Of a stretch of DNA of 16,777 bases, positions 1 through 7,113 are shown in pieces. How positions within the stretch are numbered: the stretch's first letter is position 1; each line of letters begins with the position of its first letter. The stretch is from CAG-791 sp963655255 (lineage in GTDB: Bacteria > Bacillota > Clostridia > Lachnospirales > Lachnospiraceae), in the NCBI GenBank assembly GCA_963655255.1, contig CAVKEB010000045.1, positions 1-16,777 on the forward strand, written 5' to 3'. The translations under genes were made by a program, and so were the position numbers. The notes under the pieces are model-generated. The model made no database searches. It worked only from the letters and a program-made list of their open reading frames with translations, and was not told the DNA's origin.

Positions 1-87
1 CGAAGATGTCTGATGACATCTTCTCCTGCTTAGAGTGCCGCTTGGCGGCACTCTATATACAGAGAGAATTCGCCTCAGTGAGGTATA
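1..87 (+). repeat. Modular stem-loop repeat element, copy 1 (cut by window edge)
   Basis: Two perfect hairpins lie side by side. H1 (2-23) has 9-bp arms GAAGATGTC/GACATCTTC around a TGAT loop. H2 (33-53) has 9-bp arms GAGTGCCGC/GCGGCACTC around a TTG loop. The linker is TCCTGCTTA. The element ends in a small hairpin CCTC-AGT-GAGG followed by TATA (73-87), an end also found inverted at 16570-16584. Positions 1-66 match 3307-3372 at all but five bases. The element stops five bases before the stop codon of the convergent LytTR gene. Its left part is outside the window. No T-tract follows either stem, so neither looks like an intrinsic terminator. Confidence 0.8.
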
Positions 88-91
88 AAAA

Positions 92-607
92 TTAAGGTGC
101 GGCATGCAGAGAGCGGTAGTCTCTGAAAGCCTGAACCAGCTCATGCCTTTTCCTGCGGCTGATGGGGAAAACACTTCCGTCGGACAGGAGAAATTCATCT
201 CGACGGACTTCACGGATGTGATTCATATTCAGGAGAACGCCGCGGCCGCAGGCAAGAAAATGGCCGGGAGGGACAAGATCTGCGGCATCCCGGAAACGAA
301 GACGCGCACGCAGAACAGAGTCGGTACAGGTAAAGAGGACGTAGTGACGGTCGGAGGTGATGCAGATGAGATCCTTCAGAGGAATCCGGACGGGCGGAGA
401 GCAGAGGGAAAATGCAGAGGAAAAATCCGCGGCTGCAGGAGCCGCCCGGGCGGCCGGGACGGGGAGAACGATATTTTGGGCCGTGTCATCGCACAGCTCG
501 AACAGAACCTCGCCCTCCAGTTTTCTGGCGAGCTGCAGAATGGCATCTGCGAGAAGACAGATGCCGCCGGAAGACAGATCGGAAATCCGAATTCGAATTT
601 TCTGCAT
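92..607 (-). CDS. LytTR-domain transcriptional regulator without receiver domain
   Basis: Encodes 171 residues. Residues ~74-168 match a LytTR DNA-binding domain: IPLKDLICI, the HYVLFT strand, FLACGRGVLLNMNHI and the basic end FPISRRKRHEL. The first ~60 residues are short and contain no response-regulator receiver with phospho-acceptor Asp, so this is the small stand-alone LytTR type rather than an AgrA-like two-component regulator. I chose the ATG at 605-607 because AAAGGA sits at 614-619 on the minus strand with good spacing, and the protein then begins MQKIRIRI as small LytTR proteins often do. An upstream ATG at 727 has no ribosome site. It is divergent from the adhesin gene and is the only regulator near the pilus genes, so control of them is a fair inference, not shown. 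Membrane segments are not evident. Confidence 0.85.
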   Translation of the reverse strand: MQKIRIRISDLSSGGICLLADAILQLARKLEGEVLFELCDDTAQNIVLPVPAARAAPAAADFSSAFSLCSPPVRIPLKDLICITSDRHYVLFTCTDSVLRARLRFRDAADLVPPGHFLACGRGVLLNMNHIREVRRDEFLLSDGSVFPISRRKRHELVQAFRDYRSLHAAP

Positions 608-675
608 AAAAGATCCTTTCGTGTCGGAAAAAACGCCATTCGTGCCGGGGCCCTTTTCTTTCCATTCAAATTCCA

Positions 676-681
676 TATAAT
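676..681 (+). promoter_or_regulatory. Possible -10 box for the pilus genes
   Basis: A perfect TATAAT lies in the divergent region, 138 bases before the adhesin start. No good -35 is visible; the best at normal spacing is TTTTCT (654-659). It would give a leader of about 130 bases holding the inverted repeat at 720-736. The weak -35 would fit an activator-dependent promoter, but this is a guess. Confidence 0.25.
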
Positions 682-719
682 CGGAAATGCACACGGGAGT
701 TTCCCTTCCGGAGATTCCG

Positions 720-736
720 CCGGACATTCTGTCCGG
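720..736. promoter_or_regulatory. Inverted repeat between regulator and adhesin, possible operator
   Basis: CCGGACA-TTC-TGTCCGG is a perfect 7+3+7 inverted repeat. A partial copy, CCGGACATGTC, lies at 781-791, just before the adhesin ribosome site. Position between divergent genes fits an operator or a leader hairpin. LytTR proteins usually bind direct repeats of a different kind, so it need not be the LytTR site. Confidence 0.35.
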
Positions 737-818
737 ATACAGATCCGTTCGTGTGCAGGCAGATCTGAAGCCGGCTGCTGCCGGACATGTCTCAAATCAT
801 TTCACAGGAGTACCAGTC

Positions 819-3227
819 ATGAAGAAAAGCAGAACAGCCCAGCGAATTTTCAGAAGAAGCACACCCGTACGTGCGGGAACAGCCAGGTGGATTGCGTGGC
901 TTGCAGTCCTTGGATTGTCAGCAGGAAGTCTTGCCCTTCCCGTGAAGGCGGAAGAGCGCACGGAAGAACTCCGTGGATATGCGGCCGGAGAAACCGCTGT
1001 CTCCGGGACCGATGCAGACAGTATATCACAGTCTGCGGAGAATGGAGGCATACATGTCTGCAAAACTCTGCAGGATAATGGTGACGGGACCTATCAGATT
1101 GAACTGGAGTCCTGGGTGACCGGCAGGACCGGAACGGAACCTGTTCCGACAGATGTCGTTCTTGTGATGGACACGTCGGGAAGCATGCGGCTTCCGTGCC
1201 CGGGAGCATCGAACCGGCTGGAAGCCCTGAAAACGGCCGCCTGCAGCTTTGTGGATGCGGTGACGGAGCAGAATGAGAAAGCGGCGGAAGGCAGGAAGAG
1301 CCGGGTGGCGCTGGTTCAGTACAGCTCGGCTGACAACACCGGAATCCGGATGCATCTGACGCGGGCGGATGAGGAAGGAGCCTCTTCTCTGAAATCGGTC
1401 ATCCATGGAATGGAGAAGGGCGGAAGAACCCGGATGGACCTTGGCATGGAGCTGGCGGAAGAGATTATGAATACGGAGGCGGATTCCGGGCGCAGCCGCG
1501 CGGTGGTTTTGTTTACGGACGGCGTGCCGGCCAACGAGGAGTATGACGGATTCGTCATGGTGACGGCGAACCGGACACTTGCCGCAGCGAAGCGTTTGAA
1601 GGAGAGCGGCGTTGAAGTGTTCGGCCTGAGCATTGAGCAGTATGCGAAGTGCAGCCCGGGAGAGGCGATGCCGGTGTATACGCCGCATGATGAGGCAAAC
1701 TACGTTGCACCGTACCATGGAATCGGCGGTGTGAATACAACCAACGAGAATGCCATTGCGCTGGAGAACCGGCTGATGTATCTGGTAACTTCGAACAATC
1801 CGCATGCGCAGGATATGGATACGCCGAATGCACAGGATCCTTCGGATCCCGGAAAGACGCGGGGAGAAGAAAGAGAAACGTATTATTTTACCGCGCAGAC
1901 CTCTGCGGAATTATCCGCGGTGTTCCGGGATCTGGCCGCGCAGGTCGGAATGTCGGACAGCGCTCTCGGACCGGATGCGGAGGCAAGAGACGACATTCTC
2001 TGGCCGTTTCAGAAAACGCAGGAATGCAGGGTACATGCGTATACCTCGGATTATCTGGGAGACGGTAACTGGGGAGAGCGAGAAGAAATCACAGACAATA
2101 TCACGATCACATCTACAGAGAGCTCTGTCAGAGCAAAAGGCTTCGATTACTCCGGCAATTACGTGTCGGAAGAACCGCATCCCGGAGCGGATCCGGATCA
2201 GGAATCCGCACGGGGAAAGAAGCTGATCCTGTCTTTTTCCATCCGGTCGCAGGCAATTTTCGGCGGCAATCAAATTCCAACCAACAGTGACGCCTCAGGA
2301 ATCTACGTAGATTCATTGGCCAAAGAGCCGGAAGTTTTGTATCCGGTTCCCAGAGCGGATCTTCAGCTTCGCGGGGGAATCGCCATGACGGACCGCAGAG
2401 TTTATGTGCCGGATGCCGCCAGACCGGAAGATCTGGTATGTATTCCGGAGGCCTTCCGGGCCGATGGCAGGAAGAATGCGTATGTGGATCTTCATTATGA
2501 ACTGACGGATGAACAGGGAGAAACGGCAGGAACACTGGACGTTCCGTCGGGAGAGAAGCTGGAGAACTGCAGCTGGCAGTGGCAGCGGGAGGAAACGGAT
2601 TCATGCGGGACTTATACGTTGTCGTGCCGCATTACACCGGTTCGGGACGGGCATTTCGATGAGAAGGTCCTGAAGGAAGAAGGGACGCTCCATGTCTTTC
2701 ACCCGGAAATTCTTCTGGAGGATTCCACGCAGTATCTGGGGGATCCGTCGGACACCGTGCCAGGGGATTCAACCGGAAAGGAAATGATCGGGGAACATGT
2801 GCGGTCCATCCGGTGGCTCTGTAGGGATGATACAGAGTCGGAGCAGGAAGAAGAGCCGGAACTCGGCTTTCGAATCGCAGTTCCGGAAGGACTTTCAGAA
2901 GAAAACGGACAGCTTGTCATTGCGAAAAAACAGGACATCCCTGTCATTGTCGGCGCGTATCGGATCCGTGGCGGAGCACTTGCAGACGACATTACGGAGG
3001 AGACGGACTTCCTGCATGCATGCAGCCGGAAGAACTGCGGTTACGATACCGGGGTAAACGAAAAGAGCGGCGTCCGATACCTGATTCATGTGCTGGAGCG
3101 TCCCATGCAGGAAAAAGTGAGTCTTCCGAATACAGGCGGAAAAGGGGATCTTCCCTGCGTTGGAACGGCGGCTCTGCTGGCAGCGGCAGGAATTCTGACG
3201 GGAAAAAGAAAAAAAGTGAACGGATAG
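819..3227 (+). CDS. LPXTG-anchored von Willebrand A domain surface protein (pilus tip adhesin)
   Basis: 802 residues. Start ATG 819 has CAGGAG at 805-810. The N-terminus is a long basic region plus hydrophobic stretch, with likely signal cleavage after VKA (residue 44). A VWA domain follows, with the metal-site motif DTSGS at 118-122, a Thr near 204 (GRTRMD) and FTDG near 233, so an intact MIDAS is likely. After it come several hundred residues without a family I recognise, probably beta-rich stalk domains. The C-terminus is a textbook sorting signal: LPNTG at 769-773, a hydrophobic segment and the tail KRKKVNG. In sortase pilus loci this VWA protein, first in order, is usually the tip adhesin that binds host or matrix ligands. 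The ligand cannot be read from sequence. It is separated from the pilin gene by a 153-base gap containing the repeat element. Confidence 0.9.
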   Translation: MKKSRTAQRIFRRSTPVRAGTARWIAWLAVLGLSAGSLALPVKAEERTEELRGYAAGETAVSGTDADSISQSAENGGIHVCKTLQDNGDGTYQIELESWVTGRTGTEPVPTDVVLVMDTSGSMRLPCPGASNRLEALKTAACSFVDAVTEQNEKAAEGRKSRVALVQYSSADNTGIRMHLTRADEEGASSLKSVIHGMEKGGRTRMDLGMELAEEIMNTEADSGRSRAVVLFTDGVPANEEYDGFVMVTANRTLAAAKRLKESGVEVFGLSIEQYAKCSPGEAMPVYTPHDEANYVAPYHGIGGVNTTNENAIALENRLMYLVTSNNPHAQDMDTPNAQDPSDPGKTRGEERETYYFTAQTSAELSAVFRDLAAQVGMSDSALGPDAEARDDILWPFQKTQECRVHAYTSDYLGDGNWGEREEITDNITITSTESSVRAKGFDYSGNYVSEEPHPGADPDQESARGKKLILSFSIRSQAIFGGNQIPTNSDASGIYVDSLAKEPEVLYPVPRADLQLRGGIAMTDRRVYVPDAARPEDLVCIPEAFRADGRKNAYVDLHYELTDEQGETAGTLDVPSGEKLENCSWQWQREETDSCGTYTLSCRITPVRDGHFDEKVLKEEGTLHVFHPEILLEDSTQYLGDPSDTVPGDSTGKEMIGEHVRSIRWLCRDDTESEQEEEPELGFRIAVPEGLSEENGQLVIAKKQDIPVIVGAYRIRGGALADDITEETDFLHACSRKNCGYDTGVNEKSGVRYLIHVLERPMQEKVSLPNTGGKGDLPCVGTAALLAAAGILTGKRKKVNG

Positions 3228-3270
3228 AAGCAGGAAGTGCAGAAGACGACCGGGACAGAAAAGAGACCAG

Positions 3271-3377
3271 CATCGGTGCTGCCGCATTCGGCAAAACCGC
3301 TGCACTCGAAGATGTCTGATGACATCTTCTCCTGCTTAGAGTGCCGCCAAGCGGCACTCTGCATACAGAGAGGTATA
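3271..3377 (+). repeat. Modular stem-loop repeat element, copy 2 (adhesin-pilin gap)
   Basis: Begins with CAGCA-TCGG-TGCTG, then the CCGCATTCGGCAAAACCGC segment that also occurs inverted near 16600. H1 (3308-3329) and H2 (3339-3359) follow, almost identical to copy 1 except that the H2 loop is CAA instead of TTG. It ends in GAGGTATA (3370-3377). The pilin ribosome site (AGAGAGG, 3367-3373) is inside the element's tail, so RNA folding here could affect pilin translation or the adhesin-to-pilin ratio. GCACTC at 3302-3307 can also pair with GAGTGC at 3339-3344, an alternative that would exclude H2. No poly-T follows the stems. Confidence 0.8.
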
Positions 3378-3380
3378 GAA

Positions 3381-5066
3381 ATGAAAAACAAGAGAGCAAA
3401 AAGAGTGATGCAGAGAGTGGTATTGACAGCGGGAGTCCTGAGTGCAGGTCTCTTTCCGGGATTTGCCGTGGTGGCTCAGACGATACCGGAAGGAACCATC
3501 ACTGCTTCCAATGTGAAAGAGAAAAATGCGACGGTAACAGCCTATCAGCTGGTGGATGGAACGTATTCGGAGGAAGGAAAACTGACCGGATATGTCCTGA
3601 CGGATGCGGTGAACATGAAAATTGCCGATGTGCAGAATCCGACTGCCGCGGAAATTGCGGCTATTGCGGATTACATTGAGGCCAATCCCGGCAAGGTGCG
3701 GGGACAGAGAATGACGCTGCAGGATGCGGAAACGGGGACATACCGCCTGCAGACAGAACCGGGGGAATATCTGATTCTCGTTACCGGATCCGGAGAGGTT
3801 GTCTATAATCCGGCTATTGTTTCGGTGAATGTCACCAATGCGGACCAGATGCTTCTGGAAAGCGGCGCGGTGGATTATTCCGAATGGTTTCGCTCCGGGA
3901 ATACGGCGTATCTGAAATCGTCCACGACCGGGCTGAAGAAATCCGTGCTTTCCGATGGAAAGAAGGTGAGCGGAGTTTCGGCTGCAGCAGGTGAGACGCT
4001 GAATTTTGTCATTGACTCCATGACCATTCCTTCGTATTCGGCGAGCTATCCGTCGGTCACTTATCAGATCACGGATCATCTGGAGAGCGGCTGCTTCGGG
4101 GAGATTCAGAATCTTAAGGTTCGTGTGAACGGAACGGAAACGGCACAGGGAGCGGATACCTGGAAGATTCAATACGGACCGCAGAAGAATTCCTTTGAGC
4201 TTTCTTTTGCAGATGCCTTTATCCGAAGTCATGGAGCGCAGACGGTGGAGATTACCTATCAGTCTGTTCTGACGGGGAAGGCAGGACTGAATTTTGCAGA
4301 GAACACCAATACGGCGGTGCTTCGCTATTCTTCGGACCCGGCAGACGTCAAGGCTATGAAGGAGCTGACCTCCACAACGTATCAGTATACGTTCGGCCTT
4401 GGCGCGAATCTTGATGCGGAGGCGGCGAGGGAAGATCAGGTGGAGACAGGTGAACTCAACAAGGTAACCAGGGCAGACGGATCCTCCGCCTATGAAAAGG
4501 TCTCACGGACTTATTCCGGAACCGGAGCCTCTTCTACAATGCGCAGCAAATACGCGCTGAAGGGTGCGCAGTTCACCCTGTACACGGATGCCTCGATGAC
4601 GCAGAAGGCGGCGCAGGCGGAGTCCGACGACAACGGACGCATTACGTTTACCGGCCTGAAGGAGGGTTCTTATTATCTGAAAGAGACGCAGGCACCGGCA
4701 GGATATGCTGCGAATGAGAAGAAATTTCATATCACGATCACGCCGCAGTTTCGCGAAGACGGAGTGATGACGCGGTATACGGTGACGACAAAGGAGATCG
4801 GGGCGGACGGAAGTGAAACGGAGGCGGGCTCTGCGGTTTATACATCTGTGCCGACGGTGCAGGAAGATCAGAGCGTAACGAATACGGTGACGAGGACAGA
4901 AACTCCTGCGGAGATTCTGAATGTGCCGCTTGCGGAGCTTCCATCGGCAGGCGGAACGGGAACACTGGGCTTTGTGCTCGCGGCGGCAGGAATGAGCGGC
5001 GGAATGGTGATCTGGAAGATTGCGGGAAGAAAGAGAGCGCACGGATTCGATAAGAGAAGAGCCTGA
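3381..5066 (+). CDS. Isopeptide-type pilin (SpaA/Cna-B) with LPSAG sorting motif, likely pilus backbone
   Basis: 561 residues, start ATG 3381 after AGAGAGG. Signal peptide of ~33 residues (cleavage near VVAQ). The N-domain includes VTAYQLVDG, typical of fimbrial isopeptide domains. A middle region begins near residue 177, where the usual VYPK pilin motif appears to be replaced by AYLKS (Lys179). It continues with GETLNFVI, IPSY and TYQITDHL, as in backbone pilins. A Cna-B/SpaA domain at ~370-460 has LKGAQFTLY and an E-box YYLKETQAPAGY, with Glu435 the expected isopeptide catalyst. The C-terminus has LPSAG at 520-524, a hydrophobic segment and the basic tail GRKRAHGFDKRR. LPSAG deviates from LPXTG at Thr to Ala. 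The gene runs directly into the sortase, which presumably polymerises it. The backbone role is inferred from domain layout. Confidence 0.88.
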   Translation: MKNKRAKRVMQRVVLTAGVLSAGLFPGFAVVAQTIPEGTITASNVKEKNATVTAYQLVDGTYSEEGKLTGYVLTDAVNMKIADVQNPTAAEIAAIADYIEANPGKVRGQRMTLQDAETGTYRLQTEPGEYLILVTGSGEVVYNPAIVSVNVTNADQMLLESGAVDYSEWFRSGNTAYLKSSTTGLKKSVLSDGKKVSGVSAAAGETLNFVIDSMTIPSYSASYPSVTYQITDHLESGCFGEIQNLKVRVNGTETAQGADTWKIQYGPQKNSFELSFADAFIRSHGAQTVEITYQSVLTGKAGLNFAENTNTAVLRYSSDPADVKAMKELTSTTYQYTFGLGANLDAEAAREDQVETGELNKVTRADGSSAYEKVSRTYSGTGASSTMRSKYALKGAQFTLYTDASMTQKAAQAESDDNGRITFTGLKEGSYYLKETQAPAGYAANEKKFHITITPQFREDGVMTRYTVTTKEIGADGSETEAGSAVYTSVPTVQEDQSVTNTVTRTETPAEILNVPLAELPSAGGTGTLGFVLAAAGMSGGMVIWKIAGRKRAHGFDKRRA

Positions 5067-5069
5067 TTG

Positions 5070-6023
5070 ATGAGAGAAGAGCTGCGAAAAACGCTGGAGA
5101 CTCTTCTGGTCCTTCTGATTCTGACGGTCGGGTTCTATCCTGCGGTGAGTGACGCGTGGAATCAGAAGGCGGCAGACCGCATGATTGTGCAGTATCGGAA
5201 ATCGGTCTGGAGTGACGGGAGTGATGGCCTGGCGCGGACTGAGCTGGAAAAGGCAAGGGCGTACAACCGTAATCTTGCCGCAGCCGGAGGCGGAATGTCG
5301 GCCGGAGGGACGGGAGAAGAATATGAAGCATTGCTGGATCCGGACGGAAACGGCATTATGGGATATCTTGAGATTCCAAAGATATCAGTCTGCCTGCCAA
5401 TTGGGCATGGAACGGATGACGAGGTGCTGGCAGGAGAGGTCGGACATCTTCCGGGATCCAGTCTTCCGGTGGGAGGAGAAGGAACGCATGCAGTGTTGAC
5501 CGGGCACCGAGGTCTTCCGTCCGCAAGGCTTTTTACGGATCTGGATGAGCTTGAGGAAAAAGATCGTTTCCGGATCACGGTGTTGGGAGAAGTTCTGGAC
5601 TATGAGGTGAAGGAGATTCAGACGGTGCTGCCGGAGGAGACGCAGAATCTGCGCATCCGGGCCGGTGAGGATCTGGTGACGCTGGTGACCTGTACGCCGT
5701 ATGGCGTCAATACGCACCGGCTTCTGGTGACCGGTGAGCGGGTGTATGGGAGAACTTCCGGAGAATCGGGAAGCGTGAACAGACAGGAAGGAACAGAAGA
5801 ATCCGGAGATAAGAAACATCAGGTTCTGTCATCGGAAGGAGAATCAGAGGAAGAGCATAAGGTCCTTCGGAAGGTTCATCTGAGCGGAAATCCTTCCGTA
5901 GTTCTTGCCGCGGCCGGACTGGTACTGACGGGGGCCGTTCTTCGGATTCTGTGGATCTGGACGATTGACCGGGGACGCAGAAAGAGACGAAGGCGCCGCT
6001 CACCGGTTTCAAATGGAAATTAG
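5070..6023 (+). CDS. srtC: Class C (pilus-polymerising) sortase
   Basis: 317 residues. Membrane-bound transpeptidase that cleaves sorting signals and links pilin subunits through a pilin lysine. Seen: N-terminal membrane helix (~9-28), a DP pair at 90-91 where class C lids carry one, MGYLEIPKI, LPIGHGT, HLPGSSLPVGGEGTHAVLTGHRG with catalytic His146, TLVTCTPYG with Cys208, and NTHRLLVTGER with Arg217. All three catalytic residues are present. A second hydrophobic helix (~276-297) and a very basic tail close the protein, as in class C enzymes. The start is uncertain by one codon: TTG 5067 directly follows the pilin stop and ATG 5070 is preferred. The ribosome site is weak, so translation is probably coupled to the pilin gene. 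Confidence 0.93.
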   Translation: MREELRKTLETLLVLLILTVGFYPAVSDAWNQKAADRMIVQYRKSVWSDGSDGLARTELEKARAYNRNLAAAGGGMSAGGTGEEYEALLDPDGNGIMGYLEIPKISVCLPIGHGTDDEVLAGEVGHLPGSSLPVGGEGTHAVLTGHRGLPSARLFTDLDELEEKDRFRITVLGEVLDYEVKEIQTVLPEETQNLRIRAGEDLVTLVTCTPYGVNTHRLLVTGERVYGRTSGESGSVNRQEGTEESGDKKHQVLSSEGESEEEHKVLRKVHLSGNPSVVLAAAGLVLTGAVLRILWIWTIDRGRRKRRRRRSPVSNGN

Positions 6024-6044
6024 TCTGCAGGAAGATGATTCGCG

Positions 6045-6092
6045 TTGAAAATCGGCAGGGCGGAACCGCTATATCGTTTCCAATTATTGGAA
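6045..6092 (+). promoter_or_regulatory. Possible internal promoter with palindromic operator before the small pilin
   Basis: TTGAAA (6045-6050) and TATATC (6070-6075) make a weak -35/-10 pair with a long 19-base spacer. Right where transcription would start is a perfect 15-base palindrome, TTCCAAT-T-ATTGGAA (6078-6092). The palindrome is certain; promoter and operator roles are guesses. It lies in the only sizeable gap between the sortase and the small pilin. Confidence 0.35.
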
Positions 6093-6128
6093 TGGATGCC
6101 GCAAACGGAGGGCAGGGGGAGAAATATT

Positions 6129-6929
6129 ATGAAGAGAAAGGGCACAGCACTCCTTGGAATGCTGCTGATTGCAATTGCTGTTATGGCAGGAGGTGTTCCG
6201 GGAGGGGGCGGAATGGAAAAAATACAGAATGCGGAGTGCCTTCTGCAGGTACAGGCGGCAGAGAGCCGGCGAGGAGAGATCACGGTTGTCTATGCCTGCG
6301 ACGGCGGGAAAACACCTGTTCCGGACGCAGAGTTTTCTGTTGTGCAGATCGCTGATGCGAAGGTGGAAAAGGAAAGCGTGACCTATACGTTGAAAAAAGA
6401 GTATCAGGATGGAGAGAAGGAGCTGCCGGATCCGATGACCCCGCAGTTTCGTGAGGATGAGAACATTGCAGAAGATCTGTTGCAAATTTATGAGAAAAAC
6501 GGAAGAAAAGATGCACGGATCCGCAGAACCAGTTCGGAAGGAAGAGCCGTTTTTTCGGACTGCCCGGCCGGAATTTATTTGATCTGGCAGAGCGGAGAAG
6601 ATGGTGTGAGCAGCGGATACGAAACAGCACTTCCGTTTCTGGCAGAGCTTCCATTCCGAGAATCTTCCGAAAAAAACCGGACCTGGGAGCGGACGGTTTA
6701 TCCGAAAACAGCGGCAAAACCGCGAACGGAAGAGAAGGAGAAAAACACTGTGCTTCTGCAATCCGCCGGGCCTTCTGATCCGGAGCCGGAACCAATCACA
6801 GGAGAAAAACCGGAACGCGGACAGGGAACGGGGGATGAGTCCCGGATGGCGTGGTATCTCCTTCTGGCGGCAGGCGCTGCGGCGGGACTGTTTCTGGTAT
6901 GGCACAGGGAACACGGGAAGGAAAATTAA
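6129..6929 (+). CDS. Small pilin subunit with VYPK motif and degenerate sorting signal
   Basis: 266 residues, start ATG 6129 after a G-rich ribosome site (AGGGGGAG). The signal peptide has a hydrophobic core at ~8-22. A single beta-type domain (~48-185) contains GEITVVYACDGG, DAEFSVVQIAD and AGIYLIWQS. TVYPK follows at ~189-193; VYPK is the class C pilin motif whose Lys accepts the next subunit. After an acidic Pro/Glu-rich linker comes GQGTGD at 231-236, then a membrane helix (~242-258) and the tail WHREHGKEN. TGD sits where LPXTGD should be, but Leu and Pro are Gly and Gln. EPITG further upstream is another near-match, though far from the helix. Either it stays membrane-anchored or the sortase tolerates the change. 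Position after the sortase and small size suggest a minor or basal subunit. A TTG start at 6045 is possible but weaker. Confidence 0.8.
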   Translation: MKRKGTALLGMLLIAIAVMAGGVPGGGGMEKIQNAECLLQVQAAESRRGEITVVYACDGGKTPVPDAEFSVVQIADAKVEKESVTYTLKKEYQDGEKELPDPMTPQFREDENIAEDLLQIYEKNGRKDARIRRTSSEGRAVFSDCPAGIYLIWQSGEDGVSSGYETALPFLAELPFRESSEKNRTWERTVYPKTAAKPRTEEKEKNTVLLQSAGPSDPEPEPITGEKPERGQGTGDESRMAWYLLLAAGAAAGLFLVWHREHGKEN

Positions 6930-6951
6930 GAAAACAGTTTTGATTTTTGAT

Positions 6952-6970
6952 CATTCGGAATTTCCGGATG
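6952..6970. other. 19-base near-perfect palindrome between pilus and exporter operons
   Basis: CATTCGGAA-T-TTCCGGATG pairs over nine positions with one T-G wobble. It lies 23 bases after the small pilin stop and ~70 bases before the exporter promoter candidate. There is no T-tract on either side, so I do not call it a terminator. An operator is possible. Confidence 0.35.
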
Positions 6971-7038
6971 AAAACTTTGCTGCGGCATGACGGTAATTCA
7001 TGAAACTTTTGTGAAGAGAACCCTTTTGAAGTGCGGTG

Positions 7039-7047
7039 TGATAGAAT
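7039..7047 (+). promoter_or_regulatory. Extended -10 promoter for the exporter operon
   Basis: TGATAGAAT has the TG extension and a good -10 (TAGAAT, 7042-7047). There is no matching -35, as is common for extended -10 promoters. It would start transcription about 60 bases before the adaptor ATG. The run of Ts after it is typical of strong start regions. Confidence 0.5.
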
Positions 7048-7113
7048 TTTTTACATGTTTTGGGAATATCAGTGGAGAATGCAGCACCGGGAAGGAAAGG
7101 AGTTCGGCAGCAC

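Noticed and set aside
2..53. Intrinsic terminators formed by the paired hairpins
   Set aside because: No T-tract follows either stem in the plus-strand copies, and the elements occur mainly upstream of genes.
104..1078. 324-residue open frame on the plus strand
   Set aside because: It covers the LytTR gene on the opposite strand and the adhesin start; no ribosome site and low-complexity basic sequence without a family.
3336..4232. 298-residue minus-strand open frame inside the pilin gene
   Set aside because: Shadow of the pilin codons; no ribosome site and Arg/Ile/His-rich composition typical of antisense frames.
6952..6970. Terminator of the pilus operon
   Set aside because: Good palindrome but followed by A-rich, not T-rich, sequence on the plus strand and none on the minus strand.
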